Shown: positions 8,186 to 20,540, counted from the first letter of the stretch. The stretch: DNA of 64,000 bases from Pseudomonas yamanorum (GCF_900105735.1 NZ_LT629793.1:4526001-4590000); one strand, 5' to 3'. Made by a program: numbers and translations. The notes: generated by a model not told the origin, from the letters alone.

Positions 8186-9679
8186 TCACATCAAACGCTT
8201 ACGCTCGCTGGAAGGCGCGATCCCAAGGGACTCGCGGTACTTGGCGACGGTTCGACGGGCGACCTGAATGCCTTGTGCCTCCAGTAAACCAGCGATCTTG
8301 CTGTCACTCAACGGCTTTTTCTGATTTTCCGCGGCAACCAGTTTTTTGATGATCGCGCGGATCGCCGTGGACGAGCATTCGCCGCCTTCGGAGGTGCTGA
8401 CGTGGCTGGAGAAAAAGTATTTCAGCTCATAAATACCCCGTGGGGTATGCATGAATTTTTGTGTGGTCACTCGGGAAATCGTTGATTCGTGCATGCCTAC
8501 CGCCTCGGCGATGTCATGCAGAACCAACGGCTTCATTGCTTCATCGCCGTATTCCAGGAAGCCGCGCTGGTGCTCGACGATCTGGGTGGCGACTTTCATC
8601 AGGGTTTCGTTGCGGCTTTGCAGGCTCTTGATGAACCAGCGGGCTTCCTGCAACTGGTTGCGCATGAAGGTGTTGTCGGCGCTGGTGTCGGCGCGGCGTA
8701 CAAAACCTGCGTATTGCGGATTGACCCGCAGGCGCGGTACCGATTCCTGGTTCAGCTCCACCAGCCAGCGCTCGTTGTCCTTGCGCACGATGACATCGGG
8801 CACGACATATTCGGCTTCACTGGACTCGATCTGCGATCCAGGGCGAGGGTTGAGGCTCTGTACCAGCTCGATGATCTGGCGCAGGTCATCTTCCTTGAGC
8901 TTCATGCGGCGCATCAGTTGGCTGTAGTCGCGGCTGCCCAGCAGGTCGATATAGTCGGTGACCAGGCGCTGCGCTTCGGCCAGCCATGGAGTCTTGGCCG
9001 GCAATTGGCGCAATTGCAGCAGCAGGCACTCGCTGAGGGTGCGGGCGCCGATGCCGGCGGGCTCGAATTGCTGGATGCGGTGCAGGACGGCTTCAATTTC
9101 GTCCAGTTCTATGTCCAGTTCCGGGTCGAAGGCCTCGAGGATCTCCTCAAGGGTCTCGTCCAGGTAGCCCTGATTGTTGATGCAATCGATCAGGGTCACA
9201 GCGATCAGGCGATCGGTATCGGACATCGGGGCCAGGTTCAGTTGCCAGAGCAAATGGCTCTGCAGGCTCTCGCCGGCGGACGTGCGGGTGGTGAAGTCCC
9301 ACTCGTCATCATCATTGCTCGGCAGGCTGCTGGCGCTGGTCTGGTAGACGTCTTCCCAGGCGGTGTCCACGGGAAGCTCGTTGGGAATGCGTTCGTTCCA
9401 TTCGCCTTCCTCAAGGTTGTCCACCGTGGGGGCGGTTTCCTGGTAGGAGGGTTCCTGTACGTCGGGGTTGGGCTTTTGCTCGATGTTGTCGGCCAGCGGG
9501 TCTGCATTATCGAAGTCGTCGCCTTCTTCCTGGCGTTCGAGCATCGGATTGGACTCCAGGGCCTCCTGGATTTCCTGTTGCAGGTCCAGGGTCGACAATT
9601 GGAGCAGGCGGATGGCCTGTTGCAGCTGCGGTGTCATCGTCAGCTGCTGGCCCATTCTCAGGACTAGCGATGGTTTCAT
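8186..9679 (-). CDS. rpoN: RNA polymerase sigma-54 factor RpoN
   Basis: A 497-residue sigma-54 factor. The Gln/Leu-rich region I ([20 protein letters not shown]) that contacts bacterial enhancer binding proteins is at the N-terminus, followed by an acidic region II and the core-binding domain. The C-terminal RpoN box [10 protein letters not shown], which reads the -24 element, lies about 20 residues from the end. It directs nitrogen, flagellar and carbon-uptake genes that need activators. It follows lptB on the minus strand after a 184-base gap. Confidence 0.98.
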   Translation of the reverse strand: MKPSLVLRMGQQLTMTPQLQQAIRLLQLSTLDLQQEIQEALESNPMLERQEEGDDFDNADPLADNIEQKPNPDVQEPSYQETAPTVDNLEEGEWNERIPNELPVDTAWEDVYQTSASSLPSNDDDEWDFTTRTSAGESLQSHLLWQLNLAPMSDTDRLIAVTLIDCINNQGYLDETLEEILEAFDPELDIELDEIEAVLHRIQQFEPAGIGARTLSECLLLQLRQLPAKTPWLAEAQRLVTDYIDLLGSRDYSQLMRRMKLKEDDLRQIIELVQSLNPRPGSQIESSEAEYVVPDVIVRKDNERWLVELNQESVPRLRVNPQYAGFVRRADTSADNTFMRNQLQEARWFIKSLQSRNETLMKVATQIVEHQRGFLEYGDEAMKPLVLHDIAEAVGMHESTISRVTTQKFMHTPRGIYELKYFFSSHVSTSEGGECSSTAIRAIIKKLVAAENQKKPLSDSKIAGLLEAQGIQVARRTVAKYRESLGIAPSSERKRLM

Positions 9680-9863
9680 GGCAGGGGCTTAACACCTTAT
9701 TCGCCGGCGCAATGCGCCATCCACGACAGGGCGCGTGAGCGCCAAACATAAGCAAATTATATGCCTGATATCGGGGGCTTTGCCTAGAGCGCGGTAACAA
9801 TAAAAATAATGAGGTTTTTATTGACTACCGCGCTCCATGGCGAATGGCCTGATACCACCGTGT

Positions 9864-10589
9864 TTACAGGCGGAACTCGTGACCCAGATACACTTCCTTG
9901 ACCAGTTCGTTGGCCAGGATAGTGGCGGAGTCACCTTCGGCAATCAGCTGTCCATCGTTGACGATATACGCGGTTTCGCAGATATCGAGGGTCTCGCGGA
10001 CGTTGTGGTCGGTGATCAACACACCGATGCCCTTGGCCTTGAGATGATGGATGATCTGCTTGATGTCGCCGACGGAGATCGGGTCGACACCGGCGAATGG
10101 TTCGTCCAGCAGGATGAACTTCGGCGCAGTGGCCAGGGCGCGGGCGATTTCCACACGACGCCGCTCGCCGCCGGAAAGGCTCATGCCGAGGTTGTCGCGA
10201 ATGTGGTTGATATGGAATTCCTGCAGCAGGCTTTCCAGCTCTTTCTTGCGCCCGGCGCGGTCGAGTTCCTTGCGGGTCTCGAGGATGGCCATGATGTTGT
10301 CGGAAACCGACAGTTTGCGGAAGATCGATGCTTCCTGGGGAAGATAGCCGATACCCGCCTGCGCACGACCGTGCATAGGCTGGTGGCTCACGTCCAGGTC
10401 GTCGATCAGCACGCGGCCTTGATCGGCCTGTACCAGGCCGACGATCATGTAGAAGCAGGTGGTCTTGCCGGCACCGTTGGGGCCGAGCAAGCCGACGATC
10501 TGCCCGCTGTCGATCGACAGGCTGACGTCGCGCACGACCTGACGGCTTTTATAGGCCTTGGCCAGATGCTGGGCTTTCAGGGTTGCCAT
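9864..10589 (-). CDS. lptB: LPS export ABC ATPase LptB
   Basis: A 241-residue ABC ATPase. Walker A is GPNGAGKTT, the signature is [14 protein letters not shown], and Walker B is [13 protein letters not shown], followed by a switch His in TDHNVRE. LptB2 with LptFG extracts lipopolysaccharide from the inner membrane and pushes it through LptC-LptA to LptDE. The start codon overlaps the lptA stop by one base. Confidence 0.97.
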   Translation of the reverse strand: MATLKAQHLAKAYKSRQVVRDVSLSIDSGQIVGLLGPNGAGKTTCFYMIVGLVQADQGRVLIDDLDVSHQPMHGRAQAGIGYLPQEASIFRKLSVSDNIMAILETRKELDRAGRKKELESLLQEFHINHIRDNLGMSLSGGERRRVEIARALATAPKFILLDEPFAGVDPISVGDIKQIIHHLKAKGIGVLITDHNVRETLDICETAYIVNDGQLIAEGDSATILANELVKEVYLGHEFRL

Positions 10590-11161
10590 TAATTCGCCTT
10601 CTTCGCGTCGGGTTTCGGCGCCGGCTGGGCTGCGCCCGGTTTCTGCTTCGGCTGGATAACCATGTCGATACGCGGCTTCGGCGTACTGATTTTCGAGCCG
10701 GTGGCGCGACCGGCCTGGGCAATCTGCTTCACCGTGTCGTAGACGATTTTTTCGCCGTCGGTGGTGTTGCCGTCATTGATGACGCGGGCCTGGTCGATCA
10801 GCACGATACGGTTTTGCTGGGCGTGGTACTGGATCGTCTTGCCATAGCCTTTGACCGGCGTAGGGTCGCCCACTTTCTGCAGCTGTTCGAAATACGCCAG
10901 GTTGCCCACCGAAGTGACCACGTCGATATCGCCTGCCGGGGTGCGAGTCAGTGTCACGGTATTACCCGTCACTTTCATCGAGCCTTGGGTGATGATCACG
11001 CTGCCGGTGTAGGTCGCGATACCTTGCTTGTCATCCAGCTGCGCATCGTCAGCCTGAATGTGGATCGGTTGCTGGCTATCGTTCGGCAGAGCCCAGGCGC
11101 TCACGCTTCCCAGTGCTGCGCCCAGGCCGAGCAAAATAGGGAGGGTTTTAACGAGCCTCAT
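10589..11161 (-). CDS. lptA: Periplasmic LPS bridge protein LptA
   Basis: A 190-residue OstA-like protein with an N-terminal signal sequence ([18 protein letters not shown]). The mature beta-jellyroll part begins [20 protein letters not shown] and includes [20 protein letters not shown], which matches LptA. It forms head-to-tail filaments that carry LPS across the periplasm. The C-terminus is a Pro/Lys/Ala-rich tail. It overlaps lptC by 14 bases. Confidence 0.95.
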   Translation of the reverse strand: MRLVKTLPILLGLGAALGSVSAWALPNDSQQPIHIQADDAQLDDKQGIATYTGSVIITQGSMKVTGNTVTLTRTPAGDIDVVTSVGNLAYFEQLQKVGDPTPVKGYGKTIQYHAQQNRIVLIDQARVINDGNTTDGEKIVYDTVKQIAQAGRATGSKISTPKPRIDMVIQPKQKPGAAQPAPKPDAKKAN

Positions 11162-11720
11162 ACTGTCCTCTTACGTTCGATAGCAGGTGTATCCTGCTTT
11201 CTTTCAAATACGCTTTCATTCCCTTGCCAGTCGATACACCGCCAGCGCCGTCAATTCTAACGTCTTGCTCGGTCTGCGCATATTGCTTCTGTGGGAATAC
11301 GGTCATGCGACTGCTGGTAATAATGGTCTCGCGGTCCTTGGCGTCGGTACGGGCTACGCGAACCGAGTCAATCAATTCCACTTGGGTGCCGTCCGGGTTG
11401 ACTTCGCCACGCTCGCTGGTGACGTGCCACGGAAATTCGGCACCGCGATACAGGTTCATGTCCGGCTTGGTCAATAAGGTGACCTCGGATGCCTTCAAGT
11501 GTTCGACCTTGTCAGAGGTCATTTCATACTGAACCTTGCCATCCGGCAGGTACTGAATGCTGTGGGCGTTGATGGCGTAATAGTCGATAGCGCTCTCGTC
11601 AACCTGGGCAACAGGCTTGTCGAGGAAGCGCTCCGGGCTGATATTCCAATAACCGACCGCGAGAAAAACCGCGGCGATGACTGCAAGTATCAGGAAATTG
11701 CGAATCTTTTTACTCAGCAT
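11148..11720 (-). CDS. lptC: LPS export protein LptC
   Basis: A 190-residue bitopic inner-membrane protein: a single N-terminal transmembrane helix (IRNFLILAVIAAVFLAVGYW) followed by a periplasmic OstA-like domain. LptC accepts LPS from LptB2FG and hands it to LptA, encoded immediately downstream. Eight bases separate it from kdsC. Length and topology are normal. Confidence 0.95.
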   Translation of the reverse strand: MLSKKIRNFLILAVIAAVFLAVGYWNISPERFLDKPVAQVDESAIDYYAINAHSIQYLPDGKVQYEMTSDKVEHLKASEVTLLTKPDMNLYRGAEFPWHVTSERGEVNPDGTQVELIDSVRVARTDAKDRETIITSSRMTVFPQKQYAQTEQDVRIDGAGGVSTGKGMKAYLKESRIHLLSNVRGQYEAR

Positions 11721-11728
11721 AAAACGCT

Positions 11729-12253
11729 CTATAGGTAGGCGGCGTGGGCCGCTTCAAGGCTGCCTTGGGCGCGCAGAATCAGTTCGCAGAACTCACGGGC
11801 GGCGCCTTCGCCGCCACGGGCGGTGGTTACACCATGGGCGTGTTCGCGAACGAACGCCGCAGCATTGGCCACGGCCATGCCCAGGCCGACCCGGCGAATC
11901 ACCGGCAGGTCGGGTAAATCGTCACCCAGGTACGCAACCTGCTCATAGCTTAGGTTGAGTTGGCCAAGAAGCTCGTCCAGAACCACCAGTTTATCCTCGC
12001 GGCCCTGATACAGGTGAGGAATCCCCAGGTTTTGTGCGCGGCGTTCCACAACCGGGGTCTTGCGACCGCTGATGATGCCGGTTTGCACGCCCGCCGCCAT
12101 CAGCATCTTGATGCCTTGGCCGTCGAGGGTGTTGAAGGTCTTGAATTCGCTGCCGTCTTCCAGGAAGTACAGGCGGCCATCCGTCAGCACGCCGTCGACG
12201 TCGAAAATCGCCAGCTTGATGTTTTTGCCCCGTTGCAACAGGTCGGTGGTCAT
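11729..12253 (-). CDS. kdsC: Kdo-8-phosphate phosphatase KdsC
   Basis: A 174-residue HAD-superfamily phosphatase that hydrolyses 3-deoxy-D-manno-octulosonate 8-phosphate to Kdo for LPS inner core. The nucleophile motif is IFDVDGVLTDGRL, motif II is ISGRKT, and the AYLGDDLPDLPV segment carries the Mg-binding aspartates. It abuts kdsD directly (stop and start are adjacent), so the two successive Kdo enzymes are made together. Confidence 0.96.
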   Translation of the reverse strand: MTTDLLQRGKNIKLAIFDVDGVLTDGRLYFLEDGSEFKTFNTLDGQGIKMLMAAGVQTGIISGRKTPVVERRAQNLGIPHLYQGREDKLVVLDELLGQLNLSYEQVAYLGDDLPDLPVIRRVGLGMAVANAAAFVREHAHGVTTARGGEGAAREFCELILRAQGSLEAAHAAYL

Positions 12254-13228
12254 TTACATCACTCCCGCACGCAGCAAATCGTGCATGTTCAGGGCGCCAA
12301 CCGGGCGGTCGTCACTGTCGACCACCACCAGCGCCAGGATTTTATGGTCTTCCATGATCTTCAGCGCTTCGGCTGCAAGCATGTCAGGGCGGGCGGTCTT
12401 GCCGTGGGGCGTCATGACTTCGTCGATGGTGGCGGTCTGGATGTCGAGGTTGCGGTCCAGAGTGCGACGCAGGTCACCGTCGGTGAAAACCCCGGCCAGG
12501 CGCCCGTCGTCTTCCAGGATCACGGTCATGCCCAGGCGCTTGAGGGTCATTTCCATCAAGGCGTCTTTAAGCAGGGTGCCCCGCGCCACTTGCGGCAACT
12601 CGTCGCCGGCGTGCATCACATTTTCCACTTTAAGCAGCAGACGACGGCCCAAGGCGCCGCCCGGGTGGGAAAATGCGAAGTCTTCGGCGGTAAACCCGCG
12701 GGCTTCCAGCAGGGCCACGGCCAGCGCATCGCCCATGACCAGGGCGGCGGTGGTGGAGGAGGTCGGTGCCAGGTTCAGCGGGCAGGCTTCGTGGGCAACG
12801 TGCACGTTCAAGTTCACTTCAGCGGCTTTTGCCAGCGTCGAGTCCGGGTTGCCGGTCACGCTGATCAACTGGATGCCCAGGCGCTTGATCAGCGGCAGCA
12901 GGGTCACGATTTCGTTGGTGGTGCCAGAGTTGGACAGTGCCAGGATGATGTCGTCCCGGGTGATCATGCCCATGTCGCCGTGGCTGGCTTCGGCCGGATG
13001 CACGAAGAACGCGGTGGTCCCGGTGCTCGCCAGGGTGGCGGCGATCTTGTTGCCAACATGCCCTGATTTGCCCATGCCGACCACGACAACGCGGCCCTTG
13101 CTGGCCAGAATCATCTCGCATGCGCGTACGAAATCCGCGTCGATATGGGCCAGCAAACCTTCTACGGCTTCAAGCTCGAGGCGGATGGTGCGTTGTGCGG
13201 ATTGAATAAGGTCGCTGGATTGGCTCAT
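12254..13228 (-). CDS. kdsD: Arabinose-5-phosphate isomerase KdsD
   Basis: A 324-residue isomerase converting ribulose 5-phosphate to arabinose 5-phosphate, the first Kdo step. It has an N-terminal SIS domain (GMGKSGHVGNKIAATLAST and HPAEASHGDMGMI) and two C-terminal CBS repeats (LKRLGMTVILEDDGRLAGV and HKILALVVVDSDDRPVG). I use the ATG at 13228 (MSQSSDL); 21 further in-frame upstream codons are not family-like. It is divergent from mlaF. Confidence 0.96.
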   Translation of the reverse strand: MSQSSDLIQSAQRTIRLELEAVEGLLAHIDADFVRACEMILASKGRVVVVGMGKSGHVGNKIAATLASTGTTAFFVHPAEASHGDMGMITRDDIILALSNSGTTNEIVTLLPLIKRLGIQLISVTGNPDSTLAKAAEVNLNVHVAHEACPLNLAPTSSTTAALVMGDALAVALLEARGFTAEDFAFSHPGGALGRRLLLKVENVMHAGDELPQVARGTLLKDALMEMTLKRLGMTVILEDDGRLAGVFTDGDLRRTLDRNLDIQTATIDEVMTPHGKTARPDMLAAEALKIMEDHKILALVVVDSDDRPVGALNMHDLLRAGVM

Positions 13229-13517
13229 GTCTGAAATCGTATAGCCTGACGAAAAGTCGGCGATTATAGCGGTAATGATCGAATCGCTCACGTAAGTTCG
13301 TCAGCCTTTATTTAGTCAAGCTTCTGAGCAACCCTTAATATTGCGATTTATTACCTGTCCTGTTTCTGAACAAGCTCTGTTCCGGCCTTGGGGGCGCTGC
13401 ACCAGCAGTGATATAGTTCGCCGCCAGTTCGGTCCGCGCAGCCTTTTTGTCTATTCGGCGCAAGCATTTGTCGAAAACAAGGTGTCTGAGTGAAAGGCTG
13501 CATCCCAAGGAGTTTAG
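13229..13517. promoter_or_regulatory. Divergent kdsD / mla intergenic region
   Basis: A 289-base gap between two divergent envelope operons that must hold at least two promoters. I could not pick out a convincing -35/-10 pair on either strand. The only clear signal is AAGGAG at 13507-13512 serving mlaF. Confidence 0.5.
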
Positions 13518-14327
13518 ATGAGTGCCGATAACGCCTACGCGGTCGAGCTGAAGGGTCTGTCCTTCAAGCGCGGTACGCGCAGCATCTTCAATAATGTGGA
13601 TATTCGCATTCCCCGCGGCAAAGTCACGGGCATTATGGGGCCTTCCGGTTGCGGCAAGACGACGCTGTTGCGCCTGATGGGCATGCAATTGCGCCCCTCC
13701 GCCGGTGAAGTCTGGGTCAATGGCCAGAACCTGCCGACCCTCTCGCGCAGCGACCTGTTCGATGCGCGCAAGCACATGGGAGTGCTGTTCCAGAGCGGTG
13801 CGTTGTTTACCGATCTCGACGTATTCGAAAACGTGGCGTTCCCGCTGCGGGTGCACACACAGCTGTCCGATGAGATGATTCGTGACATTGTGTTGCTGAA
13901 ATTGCAGGCCGTAGGGCTGCGCGGTGCCATCGATTTGATGCCCGACGAGCTGTCCGGTGGCATGAAGCGTCGTGTCGCCCTGGCGCGTGCGATCGCCCTC
14001 GACCCGCAAATTCTCATGTACGACGAGCCTTTCGTTGGCCAGGACCCGATCGCCATGGGCGTCCTGGTGCGCCTGATCCGCCTGCTCAACGACGCACTGG
14101 GTATCACCAGTATCGTGGTCTCCCACGACCTGGCCGAGACCGCGAGCATCGCCGACTACCTTTATGTCGTGGGCGATGGCCAGGTGTTGGGGCAGGGCAC
14201 GCCTGAAGAGCTGATGAACGCTGATAACCCGCGCATTCGCCAATTCATGACCGGCGATCCCGATGGCCCGGTGCCTTTTCACTTTCCGGCAGCGGACTAC
14301 CGCTCAGATCTTCTGGGGAAGCGCTGA
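13518..14327 (+). CDS. mlaF: Phospholipid transport ATPase MlaF
   Basis: A 269-residue ABC ATPase (also called Ttg2A in Pseudomonas). Walker A is [11 protein letters not shown], the signature is [14 protein letters not shown], and Walker B is [13 protein letters not shown]. It powers the MlaFEDB inner-membrane complex that moves glycerophospholipids between inner membrane and periplasmic MlaC to maintain outer-membrane asymmetry. It starts 7 bases after AAGGAG and ends with ATGA overlap into mlaE. Confidence 0.96.
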   Translation: MSADNAYAVELKGLSFKRGTRSIFNNVDIRIPRGKVTGIMGPSGCGKTTLLRLMGMQLRPSAGEVWVNGQNLPTLSRSDLFDARKHMGVLFQSGALFTDLDVFENVAFPLRVHTQLSDEMIRDIVLLKLQAVGLRGAIDLMPDELSGGMKRRVALARAIALDPQILMYDEPFVGQDPIAMGVLVRLIRLLNDALGITSIVVSHDLAETASIADYLYVVGDGQVLGQGTPEELMNADNPRIRQFMTGDPDGPVPFHFPAADYRSDLLGKR

Positions 14328-15124
14328 TGCGCAAGACATCTTTACTCGAAAAGGTTCGCCTTTTCGGACGCTCCGGCATCGATATCATCGGTGTGCTGGG
14401 CCGTTCGACGATTTTCCTGTTTCATGCGTTGCTCGGCCGCGGCGGTATTGGCGGCGGTTTTGGCCTACTGATCAAGCAACTGCACTCCGTGGGTGTGATG
14501 TCCCTGGTGATCATTGTGGTCTCCGGGGTATTCATCGGCATGGTGCTGGCGCTGCAAGGCTTCAATATCCTTTCCAGCTACGGCTCCGAACAGGCGGTAG
14601 GGCAGATGGTTGCGCTGACGCTGTTACGTGAGTTGGGCCCGGTGGTGACTGCGCTGCTGTTTGCCGGGCGTGCCGGTTCGGCGCTGACGGCCGAAATCGG
14701 CAACATGAAGGCGACCGAGCAGCTGTCCAGCCTGGAAATGATCGGTGTCGACCCGCTCAAGTACATTGTTGCCCCGCGCCTGTGGGCCGGCTTCATCTCC
14801 CTGCCACTGCTGGCGATGGTATTCAGCGTGGTGGGCATCTGGGGCGGTTCATGGGTGGCGGTTGACTGGCTGGGGGTCTACGACGGTTCCTACTGGGGCA
14901 ATATGCAAAACAGCGTGACCTTCAGCGGTGATGTGCTCAATGGCATCATTAAAAGCATCGTTTTCGCCTTTGTAGTGACCTGGATCGCCGTATTCCAAGG
15001 CTACGACTGTGAGCCCACTTCAGAGGGGATCAGTCGCGCCACCACCAAGACCGTTGTGTACGCCTCGTTGGCGGTACTGGGCCTTGACTTCATTTTGACC
15101 GCCTTGATGTTTGGAGATTTCTGA
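14327..15124 (+). CDS. mlaE: Phospholipid transport permease MlaE
   Basis: A 265-residue inner-membrane permease of the MlaE family (Ttg2B). It has five to six hydrophobic segments and the family motif [20 protein letters not shown] with the [20 protein letters not shown] region that couples to MlaF. It overlaps mlaF at the 5' end and mlaD at the 3' end by one base each, indicating translational coupling. Confidence 0.96.
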   Translation: MRKTSLLEKVRLFGRSGIDIIGVLGRSTIFLFHALLGRGGIGGGFGLLIKQLHSVGVMSLVIIVVSGVFIGMVLALQGFNILSSYGSEQAVGQMVALTLLRELGPVVTALLFAGRAGSALTAEIGNMKATEQLSSLEMIGVDPLKYIVAPRLWAGFISLPLLAMVFSVVGIWGGSWVAVDWLGVYDGSYWGNMQNSVTFSGDVLNGIIKSIVFAFVVTWIAVFQGYDCEPTSEGISRATTKTVVYASLAVLGLDFILTALMFGDF

Positions 15125-15591
15125 TGCAAAACCGCACTGTGGAAATCGGTGTCGGCCTTTTCTTGCTGGCTGGCATCCTGGCTTTACTGTTGCTCGCCCT
15201 GCGAGTCAGCGGCCTATCGGCCAGCCCCACCGCCGATACTTATAAACTTTACGCCTACTTCGACAATATCGCCGGTTTGACTGTCAGAGCTAAAGTGACC
15301 ATGGCGGGTGTAACCATCGGCAAGGTCACGGCGATCGATCTGGACCGCGACAGCTTCACCGGCCGGGTGACGATGCAAGTGAACAAGAAGGTCGATAACC
15401 TGCCGACTGACTCCACTGCGTCTATCCTCACCGCTGGCTTGCTGGGCGAGAAGTACATCGGTATCAGCGTGGGCGGGGAAACAGCTCTGCTCAAGGATGG
15501 CTCGACCATTCATGACACACAGTCGTCGTTGGTGCTGGAGGACTTGATCGGTAAATTCCTGCTCAATACCGTCAATAAAGACGCCAAATGA
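15124..15591 (+). CDS. mlaD: MCE-domain substrate-binding protein MlaD
   Basis: A 155-residue protein with one N-terminal membrane anchor (GVGLFLLAGILALLLLALRV) and one MCE domain (LYAYFDNIAGLTVRAKVTMA onward, with GLLGEKYIGISVGGE). Hexameric MlaD forms the periplasmic ring of the MlaFEDB complex and passes lipid to or from MlaC. It is Ttg2C in Pseudomonas nomenclature. Confidence 0.95.
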   Translation: MQNRTVEIGVGLFLLAGILALLLLALRVSGLSASPTADTYKLYAYFDNIAGLTVRAKVTMAGVTIGKVTAIDLDRDSFTGRVTMQVNKKVDNLPTDSTASILTAGLLGEKYIGISVGGETALLKDGSTIHDTQSSLVLEDLIGKFLLNTVNKDAK

Positions 15592-15602
15592 GGAATGTGT
15601 TG

Positions 15603-16256
15603 ATGATCTCTACTTTGCGACGTGGCCTGTTGGTACTGCTCGCGGCACTGCCGTTGATGGCTAACGCCGCTGCCGGCGGCTCTGCACATGACCTGGTGCA
15701 GGACACCACCAACAAGATGTTGGCTGACCTGAGCGCCAACAAGGAAAAGTACAAGCAAGACCCGAGTCAGTTTTATAACGCGCTGAACACGATTGTCGGG
15801 CCTGTGGTGGATGCCGAAGGCATTTCCAAAAGCATCATGACCGTCAAGTACTCGCGCAAGGCGACCCCGGAGCAGATGACCCGCTTCCAGGAAAATTTCA
15901 AGCGTGGCCTGTTCCAGTTCTATGGCAACGCATTGCTTGAGTACAACAACCAGGGCATTACGGTTGACGCGCCGAAGTCCGAAACGGGTGACCGTGCCGA
16001 AGTTGGCATGACCGTGAAGGGTACCAATGGCGCGGTGTATCCGGTGTCCTATACCCTGACGAAGATCAATGGCGAGTGGAAACTGCGTAACGTCGTGATC
16101 AATGGCATCAACATTGGCAAGCTGTTCCGTGACCAGTTCGCGGATGCCATGCAGCGCAATGGCAACGACCTGGACAAAACCATCAATGGTTGGGCCGGTG
16201 AAGTGGCCAAGGCCAAGGAAGAAACCGACAAAGCTGCCGGGAAGTCTGCCCAATGA
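15603..16256 (+). CDS. mlaC: Periplasmic phospholipid-binding protein MlaC
   Basis: A 217-residue secreted protein with a clear signal peptide (LRRGLLVLLAALPLMANA) and the MlaC/Ttg2D fold, which carries phospholipids between the MlaA-porin complex and MlaFEDB. I start at the ATG at 15603 because AGGA sits eight bases upstream and the signal peptide then has normal length; an upstream ATG at 15588 overlapping the mlaD stop as ATGA is the alternative. The gene overlaps mlaB by four bases. Confidence 0.93.
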   Translation: MISTLRRGLLVLLAALPLMANAAAGGSAHDLVQDTTNKMLADLSANKEKYKQDPSQFYNALNTIVGPVVDAEGISKSIMTVKYSRKATPEQMTRFQENFKRGLFQFYGNALLEYNNQGITVDAPKSETGDRAEVGMTVKGTNGAVYPVSYTLTKINGEWKLRNVVINGINIGKLFRDQFADAMQRNGNDLDKTINGWAGEVAKAKEETDKAAGKSAQ

Positions 16257-16558
16257 CCGAGTCGGCCATTCGCCTTGGCGAGTCCGGTGAGCTGCTGCTC
16301 AGCGGCGTGCTGGATTACAGCACCGGGCCAGCCCTGCGCAAGCAGGGCCAAGCGCTGATCAATTCCAGCACTGCGTCCGCGCTGGTGCTGGATTGCTCGG
16401 CGGTGGTGAAGTCCAGCAGTGTCGGCTTGTCGTTGCTGCTGTGTTTCATGCGTGATGCGCAGGCTGTCAAAAAAACGGTGAGCATCCGTGCGCTGCCCGA
16501 AGACATGCGTGAAATCGCTGAAGTTTCCGGTCTGACCGAGCTGTTGGCGCATCCTTAA
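16253..16558 (+). CDS. mlaB: STAS-domain protein MlaB
   Basis: A 101-residue cytoplasmic STAS-domain protein with the typical LVLDCSAVVKSSSVGLSLLL core. In the Mla system MlaB binds MlaF and stabilises the active ABC complex. It starts at ATGA overlapping the mlaC stop, and a terminator hairpin follows, closing the mlaFEDCB operon. Confidence 0.92.
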   Translation: MTESAIRLGESGELLLSGVLDYSTGPALRKQGQALINSSTASALVLDCSAVVKSSSVGLSLLLCFMRDAQAVKKTVSIRALPEDMREIAEVSGLTELLAHP

Positions 16559-16572
16559 TACACATTATTAAA

Positions 16573-16627
16573 GAAGCCCCCCGTCAGAGTCCTGCTATGC
16601 GGGGTTCGCAGGCGCGGGGCTTTTTTG
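16573..16627 (+). terminator. Terminator after mlaB
   Basis: AAGCCCC near 16573 pairs with GGGGCTT before the TTTTTT run ending at 16626, with an inner GC-rich hairpin between them. It lies 15 bases after the mlaB stop and separates mla from ibaG-murA. Confidence 0.75.
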
Positions 16628-16672
16628 TATGATGTGCGACCCGCGCGCACTGGGCGCCCATAGAGGTTGATC

Positions 16673-18201
<1,529 letters not shown>

Positions 18202-18226
18202 TTCCAGGAACTGCAAACACGGTCAT

Positions 18227-18332
18227 TGTGGCGAGGGAGCTTGCTCCCGCTGGACTGCGCAGCAGTCCCAGTCTTTTTAAATAAAGACCAGGGCCGCTTC
18301 GCGCCCCAGCGGGAGCAAGCGCCCTCGCCACA
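18227..18332. repeat. REP doublet (inverted pair) between murA and hisG
   Basis: Two inverted arms, 18227-18254 (core GTGGCGAGGGAGCTTGCTCC) and 18306-18332 (core GGGAGCAAGCGCCCTCGCCA), separated by about 50 bases that contain two smaller palindromes. This is the GTGGCGAGGGAGCTTGCTCCC family of Pseudomonas REP elements, different from the GTGGGAGC family seen elsewhere in the window. Confidence 0.85.
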
Positions 18333-18448
18333 GGACGATGTATGCTGTTAACTGATTTGTTTCAAATCGAGGCTGTAATGGCCTCGATCTGTGTCTGGCG
18401 CCGATTGCGACCGGACAGCAATAGCCTGATGAAGGACTGACGTTTCCC

Positions 18449-19084
18449 ATGTTGACCATCGCACTGTCCAAGGGCCGCATCCTTGACGACACTTTGCCGC
18501 TTCTGGCTGAAGCGGGCATCGTGCCAACCGAGAATCCGGACAAGAGCCGCAAGCTGATCATCCCCACGACCCAGGACGACGTTCGCCTGCTGATCGTGCG
18601 TGCCACCGATGTGCCAACTTACGTTGAGCATGGCGCGGCCGACCTCGGCGTCGCGGGCAAAGATGTGTTGATGGAATACGGCGGTCAGGGCCTGTACGAG
18701 CCGCTGGACCTGCGTATCGCCCTGTGCAAGCTGATGACCGCCGGCCGTGTCGGTGACGTCGAGCCTAAGGGCCGCCTGCGGGTGGCGACCAAGTTCGTCA
18801 ACGTTGCCAAGCGCTACTACGCCGAGCAAGGTCGCCAGGTCGACATCATCAAGCTTTACGGCTCGATGGAGCTGGCACCGCTGATCGGCCTGGCCGACAA
18901 GATCATCGACGTGGTCGACACCGGAAACACCCTGCGCGCCAACGGCCTGGAACCCCAGGACTTTATCGCTGACATCAGCTCCCGCCTGATCGTCAACAAA
19001 GCTTCCATGAAAATGCAGCACGCCCGTATCCAGGCGTTGATCGACACCCTGCGCAAGGCAGTGGAGTCTCGACACCGCGGTTGA
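18449..19084 (+). CDS. hisG: ATP phosphoribosyltransferase, short form HisG
   Basis: A 211-residue catalytic subunit for the first step of histidine biosynthesis (ATP plus PRPP). The PRPP-binding region is [14 protein letters not shown]. The protein ends soon after this, without the C-terminal regulatory domain of the about 300-residue long form, so it belongs to the HisG-S class that needs HisZ for activity and histidine feedback; hisZ is not in this window. hisD and hisC follow. Confidence 0.96.
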   Translation: MLTIALSKGRILDDTLPLLAEAGIVPTENPDKSRKLIIPTTQDDVRLLIVRATDVPTYVEHGAADLGVAGKDVLMEYGGQGLYEPLDLRIALCKLMTAGRVGDVEPKGRLRVATKFVNVAKRYYAEQGRQVDIIKLYGSMELAPLIGLADKIIDVVDTGNTLRANGLEPQDFIADISSRLIVNKASMKMQHARIQALIDTLRKAVESRHRG

Positions 19085-19211
19085 CTCACCCGCGCGGCCC
19101 TAAGCCGCGCCCGTCTATCCGCCTCATAGCCAGAATTCTCAGGTGCCCAAGCGGAAACGACTGCTAGTTTAGGGCGCCTGAGTTTTTGCCAATTCTATTG
19201 AGGCCCTCGCT

Positions 19212-20537
19212 ATGACCACGTCCACTGCAATTGCCCGACTCAACGCTGCCGACCCGGATTTCGCCCATCATCTGGATCATCTGCTGAGCTGGGAAAGCGT
19301 GTCCGACGATTCGGTCAACCAGCGGGTGCTCGACATCATCAAGGCCGTGCGCGAACGCGGTGACGCGGCGCTGGTGGATTTCACCCGGCAGTTCGATGGC
19401 TTGGACGTTGCCTCCATGGCCGACCTGATCCTGCCCCGCGAGCGCTTGGAACTGGCCTTGACCCGCATCACCGCGCCCCAGCGCGAAGCCCTGGAAGTGG
19501 CGGCCGCGCGGGTGCGCAGCTACCACGAAAAACAGAAACAGGATTCCTGGAGCTACACCGAGGCCGACGGCACCGTGCTGGGCCAGAAGGTTACGCCGCT
19601 GGACCGCGCCGGCCTGTACGTGCCGGGCGGTAAAGCCTCGTACCCGTCCTCGGTACTGATGAACGCGATTCCGGCCAAGGTCGCCGGCGTGACCGAAGTG
19701 GTGATGGTGGTACCTACCCCGCGCGGCGAAATCAACGAACTGGTGCTGGCAGCGGCCTGCATCGCGGGTGTTGATCGGGTCTTCACCATCGGCGGCGCCC
19801 AAGCGGTAGCGGCCCTGGCCTACGGCACCGAAAGTGTGCCGAAGGTCGATAAAGTGGTGGGCCCGGGCAACATTTACGTAGCCACGGCCAAGCGCCATGT
19901 ATTTGGCCAGGTCGGCATCGACATGATCGCCGGCCCTTCGGAAATCCTCGTGGTGTGTGACGGCCAGACCGACCCGGACTGGATCGCCATGGACCTGTTC
20001 TCCCAGGCCGAGCACGACGAAGACGCCCAGGCGATCCTGGTCAGCCCGGATGCCGAATTCCTGGACAAGGTGGCAGCGAGCATCGCCAAGCTGCTGCCGA
20101 CCATGGAGCGTGCCGAGATCATCGAGAAGTCGATCAATGGCCGTGGCGCCCTGATCCAGGTCCGCGACATGGAGCAGGCCATCGAGGTGGCCAACCGCAT
20201 TGCGCCGGAACACCTGGAGTTGTCCGTCGCCGACCCACAAGCCTGGCTGCCGCTGATTCGTCACGCGGGCGCGATCTTCATGGGCCGCCACACCAGCGAA
20301 GCTCTGGGCGACTACTGCGCCGGCCCCAATCACGTGTTGCCGACGTCGGGCACCGCGCGGTTCTCCTCGCCCCTGGGCGTGTATGACTTCCAGAAGCGCT
20401 CGTCGATCATCTTCTGCTCGCCACAGGGCGCGTCGGAGTTGGGCAAGACCGCTTCCGTGCTGGCCCGTGGCGAGTCGCTGACCGCCCACGCCCGCAGCGC
20501 CGAATACCGCATCGTTGACGATAAGCAGGGGAACTGA
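19212..20537 (+). CDS. hisD: Histidinol dehydrogenase HisD
   Basis: A 441-residue zinc enzyme that oxidises histidinol to histidine with two NAD. Recognisable segments are [58 protein letters not shown] and the catalytic/zinc region [13 protein letters not shown] 127-base gap with a 7-bp GC hairpin (19092-19110) lies between hisG and hisD; they are probably still one transcript. Confidence 0.97.
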   Translation: MTTSTAIARLNAADPDFAHHLDHLLSWESVSDDSVNQRVLDIIKAVRERGDAALVDFTRQFDGLDVASMADLILPRERLELALTRITAPQREALEVAAARVRSYHEKQKQDSWSYTEADGTVLGQKVTPLDRAGLYVPGGKASYPSSVLMNAIPAKVAGVTEVVMVVPTPRGEINELVLAAACIAGVDRVFTIGGAQAVAALAYGTESVPKVDKVVGPGNIYVATAKRHVFGQVGIDMIAGPSEILVVCDGQTDPDWIAMDLFSQAEHDEDAQAILVSPDAEFLDKVAASIAKLLPTMERAEIIEKSINGRGALIQVRDMEQAIEVANRIAPEHLELSVADPQAWLPLIRHAGAIFMGRHTSEALGDYCAGPNHVLPTSGTARFSSPLGVYDFQKRSSIIFCSPQGASELGKTASVLARGESLTAHARSAEYRIVDDKQGN

Positions 20538-20540
20538 AAC

